Shown piece by piece: positions 58,054 to 64,000 of a stretch of 64,000 nucleotides of DNA. The notes under the pieces are model-generated. The model was given only the letters and a program-made list of their open reading frames with translations, had not been told where the DNA came from and did no database searches. Positions within the stretch are counted from its first letter, which is position 1; every line of letters starts with the position of its first letter. The translations under genes and the position numbers were made by a program. The stretch is from Thiomicrorhabdus sp963677355 (GTDB taxonomy: Bacteria; Pseudomonadota; Gammaproteobacteria; Thiomicrospirales; Thiomicrospiraceae), in the NCBI GenBank assembly GCA_963677355.2, contig CAXXXQ010000002.1, forward strand, positions 744,001 to 808,000, given 5' to 3'.

Positions 58054-60294
58054 TTAAGCATCCGCCTTTTCGAACGTCAGCTCATCATCCCGACAATCGA
58101 TAAAAACTTCTCCACCCTGCTGCAGATCGCCAAACAAGAGTTTTTCCGCCAATGGTTTTTTCACTTTCTCTTGTACCAAGCGTTCCATCGGTCTCGCGCC
58201 CATTAAGGGGTCGTAGCCTTTTTTGGCTAGCCAGTTGCGCGCCGCATCACTGATTTTCAGAGTCACTTTTTTATCGGCCAAGGCGTTTTCCAAGGCATAG
58301 ATAAACTTATTGACCACCGAAATCATCGACTCTTCACCCAAACGGTTGAACTGAATGACTCCATCTAAACGGTTTCTGAACTCCGGGGTAAACACTTTCT
58401 TCAATTCCGCTTCGAAATCCATGGTGTGATCCTGCACGGTGAAGCCCATGCTGCTACGCGCCATCTGCTCAGCCCCCACATTGGAGGTCATGATCAGAAT
58501 CACATTTCTGAAATCTGCTTTACGACCGTTATTGTCGGTCAAAGTTCCGTTATCCATGACTTGCAGCAAGATATTGAAGACATCGGGGTGCGCTTTCTCA
58601 ATCTCGTCCAGCAATACCACGGCATGCGGGTGTTTGGTGACCGCTTCCGTCAACAAACCGCCTTGATCGTAACCGACATAACCCGGAGGCGCACCAATCA
58701 GACGGGACACAGTATGGCGTTCCATGTATTCAGACATATCGAAACGCAGCATCTCCACACCTAGATGATTCGCCAACTGCTGACTCAATTCGGTTTTACC
58801 CACCCCGGTCGGCCCGGCAAACAGGAACGAAGCGGTCGGCTTGTTCGGGTTATTCAAACCGGAACGCGACAGATGAATCGCCGACACCAGTTGATCAACC
58901 GCATGATCCTGACCGAATACCACCCGCTTCAAGCTGGTATCCAAATCGGCCAGTTTATCTTTCTCTTTTTGAGTCAATTGAGACACCGGAATACGGGCAA
59001 TATTGGCAATCACCTGCTGAATCTCATGCACACCAATCTGTTTTTTGCGTTTGCTGGCGACGGTTAGCACCTGTTTGGCTCCGGCTTCGTCAACCACATC
59101 AATCGCTTTATCCGGCAGATGACGGTCGGTCAGATAACGTGCCGATAACGCCACCGCCTCTTTCAGAGCCGGCAAGGTATATTTCACGTTATGATGCGCT
59201 TCGTATTTCGATTTCAGACCTTTGAGGATTTCAAAACTTTCCTGTTGAGTCGGCTCTTTGACGTCGACTTTCTGGAAGCGTCTTGCCAAAGCGCGGTCTT
59301 TTTCGAAAATCCCGCGATATTCGTCATAGGTAGTCGCCCCGATACAACGCAACTTGCCGGAAGACAAGGACGGTTTCATCAGGTTGGACGCATCCATCGC
59401 GCCACCTTGTACCGCTCCGGCACCGATTACGGTATGGATTTCATCGATAAACAGAATGGCGTGCGGTTCCTGCTCCAGCGCTTTCAATAATGCTTTGAAA
59501 CGTTTTTCAAAATCCCCGCGGTAACGGGTTCCGGCCAGTAGAGCGCCCATATCCAAACTGTACACCTGAGCATCCAATAAAGATTCCGGCACCTTCTCGT
59601 TGACGATCAGATGTGCCAAGCCTTCAGCCACCGCCGTTTTACCGACTCCCGGCTCACCGACTAAAAGCGGATTGTTTTTACGTCGACGACACAGCACTTC
59701 CAAAGTACGGTTCAGCTCCCACTCTCGGCCGATAATCGGGTCGATGCGCCCCTCTTCTACTTCGGTATTCAGGTTAGTGGTGAATTTCTCTAACGGAGTA
59801 TTTTGCGCGTCAGATTCGGCTTCCCCCTGCTCTTCGTCGCTACTGTTAGCCGGCAGAAAATCATCGGAATCGGAAGCGGTTACACCGTGCGACAGGTAAC
59901 TTAACACATCGACTCGTTCCACGCCGTTACTTTCCAGCAGATAAACGGCTTGCGAATCCTGCTCGGCATACATAGACGCCAAAACATGGACCGCGGTGAC
60001 TTCCGGATAACCGTTGGATTGCACCAGATAGATAGCGCGCTCGATAACACGCTGAAAGCTCATGGTCGGTTGCAGTTCGTCCGGTTTGCGAGAGACCATT
60101 TCCGATTCCAGAAAATGCTCCAACCCGGCCTCAATCTTGGTAACATCGGCACCGCACGCTTGAATTACGTCCTGAACCGCCGGAACGCCCAGCAATTCCA
60201 ATAACAGGTGCTCCAAAGTTACAAACTCATGCTCATATTCGTGCGCAACACTAAAGGCATTGCTTAGCGTCATCTGCAGTTCTTTACTTAACAT
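58054..60294 (-). CDS. clpA: ATP-dependent Clp protease ATP-binding subunit ClpA
   Basis: AAA+ unfoldase partner of ClpP. 746 residues: an N-domain (1-150), D1 ATPase with Walker A GEPGVGKTA and Walker B ILFIDEIHTVIGAGA, and D2 with Walker A GPTGVGKTE and Walker B VVLLDEIEKAHPD. The IGF-type ClpP-binding loop region precedes the end. Usual length. Forms an operon with clpS (1-bp gap). Confidence 0.97.
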   Translation of the reverse strand: MLSKELQMTLSNAFSVAHEYEHEFVTLEHLLLELLGVPAVQDVIQACGADVTKIEAGLEHFLESEMVSRKPDELQPTMSFQRVIERAIYLVQSNGYPEVTAVHVLASMYAEQDSQAVYLLESNGVERVDVLSYLSHGVTASDSDDFLPANSSDEEQGEAESDAQNTPLEKFTTNLNTEVEEGRIDPIIGREWELNRTLEVLCRRRKNNPLLVGEPGVGKTAVAEGLAHLIVNEKVPESLLDAQVYSLDMGALLAGTRYRGDFEKRFKALLKALEQEPHAILFIDEIHTVIGAGAVQGGAMDASNLMKPSLSSGKLRCIGATTYDEYRGIFEKDRALARRFQKVDVKEPTQQESFEILKGLKSKYEAHHNVKYTLPALKEAVALSARYLTDRHLPDKAIDVVDEAGAKQVLTVASKRKKQIGVHEIQQVIANIARIPVSQLTQKEKDKLADLDTSLKRVVFGQDHAVDQLVSAIHLSRSGLNNPNKPTASFLFAGPTGVGKTELSQQLANHLGVEMLRFDMSEYMERHTVSRLIGAPPGYVGYDQGGLLTEAVTKHPHAVVLLDEIEKAHPDVFNILLQVMDNGTLTDNNGRKADFRNVILIMTSNVGAEQMARSSMGFTVQDHTMDFEAELKKVFTPEFRNRLDGVIQFNRLGEESMISVVNKFIYALENALADKKVTLKISDAARNWLAKKGYDPLMGARPMERLVQEKVKKPLAEKLLFGDLQQGGEVFIDCRDDELTFEKADA

Positions 60295-60295
60295 C

Positions 60296-60634
60296 TTAAA
60301 CCACCTCTAGCTGGCACATTAACGGGTGCTTGTTAGCACGCGAAAAACTATTAACCTGTTGCACTTTCATTTCCGCAACCTCACGACTGAAGACGCCGCA
60401 CACACCTTTACCTTCGTTATGTACTGCCAACATCACCGCACTGGCTTTGACCTCGTCCATATCAAAAAAACGCTGCAACACTTCGACAACAAAATCCATT
60501 GGTGTATAGTCGTCATTCAACAACACCACCTGATATTTTCGCGGTGGTTTGACTTTAGGTTTGGCATTTTCTAACAGTAAGTTACCATCATCGTGTTCTG
60601 GTGAATAAGGCATAATCTGAGTTGTCGTTCCCAT
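60296..60634 (-). CDS. clpS: ATP-dependent Clp protease adaptor ClpS
   Basis: N-degron recognition adaptor for ClpAP, 112 residues. YQVVLLNDDYTPMDFVVEVLQRFF and AVMLAVHNEGKGVCGVFSREVAE are the conserved binding-pocket regions. Upstream of clpA; aat (53063) makes the N-degron signals it reads. Confidence 0.96.
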   Translation of the reverse strand: MGTTTQIMPYSPEHDDGNLLLENAKPKVKPPRKYQVVLLNDDYTPMDFVVEVLQRFFDMDEVKASAVMLAVHNEGKGVCGVFSREVAEMKVQQVNSFSRANKHPLMCQLEVV

Positions 60635-60897
60635 CTGGTTTAATTCTTTGAATTATTCTACCGCAAAGGCTGTATGAGTTTTTGACTGCTTCGGCCCGGT
60701 TGAAATGAAAGTCGTCAAATATTTCTCTTTCAAAGCATAAATGGAGCCAGTGAAATAGAATTTCAAGCCTTAACCTAATAGAGAAAAGTACCACAGATGA
60801 TTTTTTTCACCAAATAATGCATAATACTTTGTTTATATTTTTCTGTGTTTTATAAAACAATTTTGTTAAATCTTGATTAGATTAAAAAGGATAGGCA

Positions 60898-61467
60898 ATG
60901 AGCGTCGAGCAAGCTTTAATGGATCGCAGCGGTGGCAAATGCGAGCTATGTGGTTCGGAAGAGAATCTTTCCGTTTATGAAGTCGCACCGAGCGACGGTT
61001 CAGAAGATCAAGCCGTTCTTCTGTGCGGACACTGTAAATCTCAAATTGAAAACCCTGAAACAATGGATGCAAATCATTTCCGTTGTCTAAACGACAGCAT
61101 GTGGTCACCGGTACCTGCCGTGCAAGTCCTTTCTTACCGTCTATTACATGCCTTGAAAGGCGAAGGCTGGCCGATGGATCTGCTGGATATGATGTATCTT
61201 GACGATGACATGAAAGCTTGGGCGGATGCCGGTCTGGCAGATGAAGATGACGATACGGTTCCGACCAAAGATTCCAACGGTACCATCTTGAATGAAGGTG
61301 ATGACGTTACGTTGATCAAAGACTTGGATGTTAAAGGTGCCGGATTTACCGCCAAACGCGGGACTCTAGTCAAAAACATTCATTTGACAGATAACCCGTT
61401 ACATATCGAAGGTAAAGTAAACGGCACGCAAATCGTACTGGTTGCGGCATTCTTGAAAAAAGCTTAA
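60898..61467 (+). CDS. PhnA/YjdM-family zinc-ribbon protein
   Basis: A 189-residue protein of the PhnA (YjdM) family. N-terminal zinc ribbon GGKCELCGSEENLSVYEV and VLLCGHCKSQI give the four cysteines. The C-terminal SH3-like PhnA domain has SNGTILNEGDDVTLIKDLDVKG and GTLVKNIHLTDNPLHIEGKV. Despite the name the family is not a phosphonate hydrolase; function is unknown. AAGGATAGGCA precedes the start. Confidence 0.9.
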   Translation: MSVEQALMDRSGGKCELCGSEENLSVYEVAPSDGSEDQAVLLCGHCKSQIENPETMDANHFRCLNDSMWSPVPAVQVLSYRLLHALKGEGWPMDLLDMMYLDDDMKAWADAGLADEDDDTVPTKDSNGTILNEGDDVTLIKDLDVKGAGFTAKRGTLVKNIHLTDNPLHIEGKVNGTQIVLVAAFLKKA

Positions 61468-61589
61468 CTTCGATATCGCACGGCAGCTAAATAGCTTTGG
61501 CTACAGCCGCTTCAAGCAAGCCCATCTCTGCAATAGAAGATGGGCTCCCTTCCCCGATAAAACCCTTAATCCAACTTTTCAATCCAGCT

Positions 61590-62243
61590 TTATTCCGGCT
61601 TAACCGTAGTCAAACCTAAACTGTGCCACGCCTGCATTCCGCCCCGATACCAAAATATCTTATGTGCCGGATAGCCCATATTCACCAAGGCTTTGATATT
61701 GGTCGGCGACTGTCCGCACCAAGGGCCGTTGCAAAAGAAAATCAGTTTTTTGGCATTGGCAAAATTCCAAATCGTATCGGTCAATACCGCTCCGAACTGC
61801 AAGGTCAGAATATTTTCAACTTCCAGAGGTTCATAACTGGAAGCCTGAGAAAACAGCTTGGTCCACGGTATATTGATAGAACCCGGAATCGTCCCTTTAG
61901 CCACCCAATCAGGGGTTCTGGAGTCAATAAATAGCAGGGAATTATCTCCGCTAGTTTTCTGCTTCAAAAGCTCCAGTAACTCCAATTCTCCAATGGTGGT
62001 TACACTAGGCAACAGTTCCATCGGCTGAATACAAAATGGCGGACAAGCCCTTGACGTTAAAGCGTAGTCTGAAACAATCGTATTCTGCTGATCTTGATTT
62101 CTTTGGATGGTAATTTTTTTGCCGTTATGCAAAACTTCGACAGAAGCCAGCTTTTGATCTATTTTCACTTTCAGATCGGCGGCTCCAACAGGTAAGATAA
62201 AAGCGATCGACAGTGCGACGCTGAAAAAAGTTTTCATTAACAT
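61590..62243 (-). CDS. Exported rhodanese-like protein
   Basis: About 217 residues with a Sec signal peptide (KTFFSVALSIAFILPVGAAD). An N-terminal beta-rich part is followed by a rhodanese domain (LLFIDSRTPDWVAKGTIPGSINIPW ... LIFFCNGPWCGQSP). The catalytic loop has CNGPWC with the expected first Cys. The last part GMQAWHSLGLTTVKPE is typical. Probably periplasmic sulfur chemistry. Start ATG at 62243 with GGAGGA about eight nt upstream. Confidence 0.85.
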   Translation of the reverse strand: MLMKTFFSVALSIAFILPVGAADLKVKIDQKLASVEVLHNGKKITIQRNQDQQNTIVSDYALTSRACPPFCIQPMELLPSVTTIGELELLELLKQKTSGDNSLLFIDSRTPDWVAKGTIPGSINIPWTKLFSQASSYEPLEVENILTLQFGAVLTDTIWNFANAKKLIFFCNGPWCGQSPTNIKALVNMGYPAHKIFWYRGGMQAWHSLGLTTVKPE

Positions 62244-62450
62244 CGTTGTCTCCTCCATTCAGATAAAAATCGACAAGAAGAACTTTTAACTTAATCGATA
62301 AATCTTCCCGGGTAAACCGTATTTTTCTGATAACCCTATACAAAATAGACAGATAGCACACTCTAGAGCGGTAAAACATCCGCAAAGCGATGAGAATTGT
62401 GTAAAATTTACGCCTTATCTATATGACCCAACAGCGATGGAGTGTTCAAG

Positions 62451-63167
62451 ATGGGAAGAGCCTATCAAAACCGAAAAGAGTCAATGGCCAAAACCTCGGA
62501 TCAAAAAGCCAAGGTTTACAGTAAGTACAGTAAAGAGATTTACATGTGCGCAAAAAACGGCGGTGCGGAAACCGAAAGCAACCTTGCTCTAGCCGGTTTA
62601 ATTGAACGAGCTAAAAAAGATCAGGTTCCTGCTCATGTTATCGACAAAGCCCTGGACAAAGCGAAAGGCGGCGGTGGCGAAGATTTTGCCGTAGCCCGTT
62701 ATGAGGGTTATGGTCCGGGTAATTCAATGGTGATCGTTGACTGCCTAACTGACAATCCTAACCGTACATTCGGCGACCTGCGCGGTATTTTCAACAAAGC
62801 CAATGCCAAACTAGGTACACAGGGAAGTGTCAGCCACATGTTTGATCATCTGGCGATCTTTGTGTTTGACGGTGAAGACGACGAAGCAATTTTGGAAGCC
62901 CTGCTTATGGAAGATGTGGATGTCAGTGACGTTGAGGCCGAAGACGGGAAAATCACCGTTTTTGCCCCAAACACCGAATACAACAAAGCCAAACAAGCTC
63001 TACTCGGCGCTTTTGAAGGTATTGAGTTCGATGTGGACGAAATTCAGTTCATCGCCCAAATGAACAAAAAGTTAGAAGGCGAAGACCTGGAAAATTTCGA
63101 AAAGTTTATTGCCGCACTTGAAGACGTTGATGATGTTCAGAACGTCTACTACGATATCGAGCTTTAA
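62451..63167 (+). CDS. YebC/PmpR family regulator or translation factor
   Basis: YebC-family protein, 238 residues. MGRAYQNRKESMAKTSDQKAKVYSKYSKEIY, then LERAKKDQ-type IERAKKDQVPAHVIDKALDKAKG, and NPNRTFGDLRGIFNKANAKLG are family-typical. Members bind DNA and, as shown recently for YebC/TACO1, help ribosomes through prolines. The N-terminus resembles the YeeN-like branch. Start at ATG 62451 with GGAG eight nt upstream. Own terminator. Confidence 0.9.
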   Translation: MGRAYQNRKESMAKTSDQKAKVYSKYSKEIYMCAKNGGAETESNLALAGLIERAKKDQVPAHVIDKALDKAKGGGGEDFAVARYEGYGPGNSMVIVDCLTDNPNRTFGDLRGIFNKANAKLGTQGSVSHMFDHLAIFVFDGEDDEAILEALLMEDVDVSDVEAEDGKITVFAPNTEYNKAKQALLGAFEGIEFDVDEIQFIAQMNKKLEGEDLENFEKFIAALEDVDDVQNVYYDIEL

Positions 63168-63181
63168 TCGAACACCTGACA

Positions 63182-63206
63182 AACCCAGCCTTATGCTGGG
63201 TTTTTT
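63182..63206 (+). terminator. Intrinsic terminator after the yebC-family gene
   Basis: AACCCAGC and GCTGGGTT arms with a five-base loop, followed by TTTT. Confidence 0.88.
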
Positions 63207-63333
63207 GTAGCAACTCATTAACTACAGCAACCCGCCCGTTCTGTATGAGATCAGTTTAACAAGTGTCAATAATAGGCTAGAATCCTGTTTATCTATTTAA
63301 AACTACCGACACTCTTCGTTTTCAAGGGAAACT

Positions 63334-64000
63334 ATGCTCAACCAGCATCTTAATGGCCAAAAACTCATCGATGAACTTAAGGCCATTCTTAACGAACTAC
63401 ATCAATACGCAACTACCGTTGACCACTATGTCATCACTTCCGCCACCGATTTGAACGGGGACATTATTTCCATTAGCCGCGCTTTCTCTAAAATCAGTGG
63501 TTACAGCGAAGCAGAGTTGGTCGGCAAAAAACACAGCATCCTCAAACATCCTGATATGGACGGCGTCGTCTACGATCAATTATGGCAAACCATCTCTTCC
63601 GGAGATCCTTGGTTCGGCGAATTGAAAAACCTCGATAAGAACGGCAATGCCTACTGGGTGGAGATGACGATTGAGCCATCCATTAATGAAAAAGGCGAAA
63701 TGGTTGGTTATATCTCCATTCAACAGGATATTTCCGATAAGAAACGTATTGAAGAACTGACCATTACCGACGAGCTGACCGGCGCTTATAATCGCAGACA
63801 TTTCGATAAAACCCTGCGTAACGAAATGGGCCGGGCAAAACGTAACGGCAGCTACTTATGTATGCTGATGATCGATGCCGACAACTTCAAAAACTATAAC
63901 GACACGTACGGCCATCAAGCTGGCGACTGGGTTTTAAAAGGCTTGGTCAAACAGATGAAAGAGACGTTCAAACGAGCCGGCGACTACTGTTTCAGACTGG
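63334..64000 (+). CDS. PAS-GGDEF diguanylate cyclase (partial, runs off the right edge)
   Basis: Signalling protein, 222 residues visible. Residues about 30-150 form a PAS domain (SATDLNGDIISISRAFSKISG, WFGELKNLDKNGNAYWVEM, GYISIQQDISDKK). From about 150 a GGDEF domain starts (ITDELTGAYNRRHFDK, then MLMIDADNFKNYNDTYGHQAGD). The GG(D/E)EF signature itself lies beyond position 64000, so cyclase activity cannot be checked here. No N-terminal membrane segment. AAGGGA precedes the ATG. Confidence 0.92.
   Translation, partial: MLNQHLNGQKLIDELKAILNELHQYATTVDHYVITSATDLNGDIISISRAFSKISGYSEAELVGKKHSILKHPDMDGVVYDQLWQTISSGDPWFGELKNLDKNGNAYWVEMTIEPSINEKGEMVGYISIQQDISDKKRIEELTITDELTGAYNRRHFDKTLRNEMGRAKRNGSYLCMLMIDADNFKNYNDTYGHQAGDWVLKGLVKQMKETFKRAGDYCFRL

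Noticed and set aside
61519..61546. Hairpin AGCCCATCT/AGATGGGCT as terminator of the PhnA-like gene
   Set aside because: The stem is good but no T-run follows on either strand, so I could not support a terminator call.

Overview
The window looks like chromosomal DNA of a gammaproteobacterium with moderate GC. The gene content and order (rimP-nusA-infB-rbfA-truB-rpsO-pnp, sdhCDAB-sdhE-infA, clpS-clpA, actP-acs, acnB, RoxA) are gammaproteobacterial. The protein sequences remind me of the Thiomicrospira/Hydrogenovibrio/Thiomicrorhabdus group, but that placement is an impression from memory, not a search result. I see no rRNA, tRNA, CRISPR array, prophage or insertion sequence.

Layout. 1-15 kb: the 5' two-thirds of acnB (cut by the window edge), a DMT permease, a GT4 glycosyltransferase, a TetR regulator with a clear palindromic operator facing a duplicated coiled-coil protein, purB, a four-gene ABC-2 exporter operon of the YbhGFSR type, the ribosomal oxygenase RoxA and a DUF1810 protein. 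15-28.8 kb: an M16 presequence-protease-like peptidase, then a long translation/RNA-metabolism cluster on the minus strand, starting at a near-consensus promoter and structured leader at 28.6-28.76 kb. 28.8-35.7 kb: an acetate-assimilation block (acs, a DUF485 protein, an acetate symporter) followed by a cNMP/CBS/DUF294 nucleotidyltransferase and a DEDD exonuclease. 36-40.7 kb: assorted single genes (thpR, nitroreductase, PilZ-like, GNAT, DUF89).

40.9-49.4 kb is the accessory part: a complete chromosomal integron. An intact IntI-type integrase (48418-49398, +) diverges from an array of 14 single-gene cassettes on the minus strand. They are separated by 13 attC sites, about eight of one near-identical short type and five of longer unrelated types. 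The first cassette, next to attI, encodes a Gdx/SugE-type SMR guanidinium exporter. It carries what I read as a complete guanidine-II (mini-ykkC) riboswitch: two hairpins with ACGA and ACGG loops, and a linker able to pair with the Shine-Dalgarno. This is the strongest find in the window: a mobile cassette that brings its own ligand-responsive translational switch. Other cassettes encode a DUF3892 protein, a GNAT-like protein, a Lit/U49-like HExxH metallopeptidase, a proteasome-like Ntn hydrolase, a zinc-ribbon protein, a DUF2834 membrane protein and several secreted, membrane or unrecognised small proteins.

49.4-64 kb returns to core genes: dnaE, aat, sdhCDAB-sdhE, infA, clpA-clpS, a PhnA/YjdM-like protein, an exported rhodanese-like protein, a YebC-family regulator and a PAS-GGDEF protein cut by the right edge. 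Two long imperfect palindromes (21174-21297 and 31464-31589) share the same internal asymmetric motif and may belong to one dispersed repeat family.
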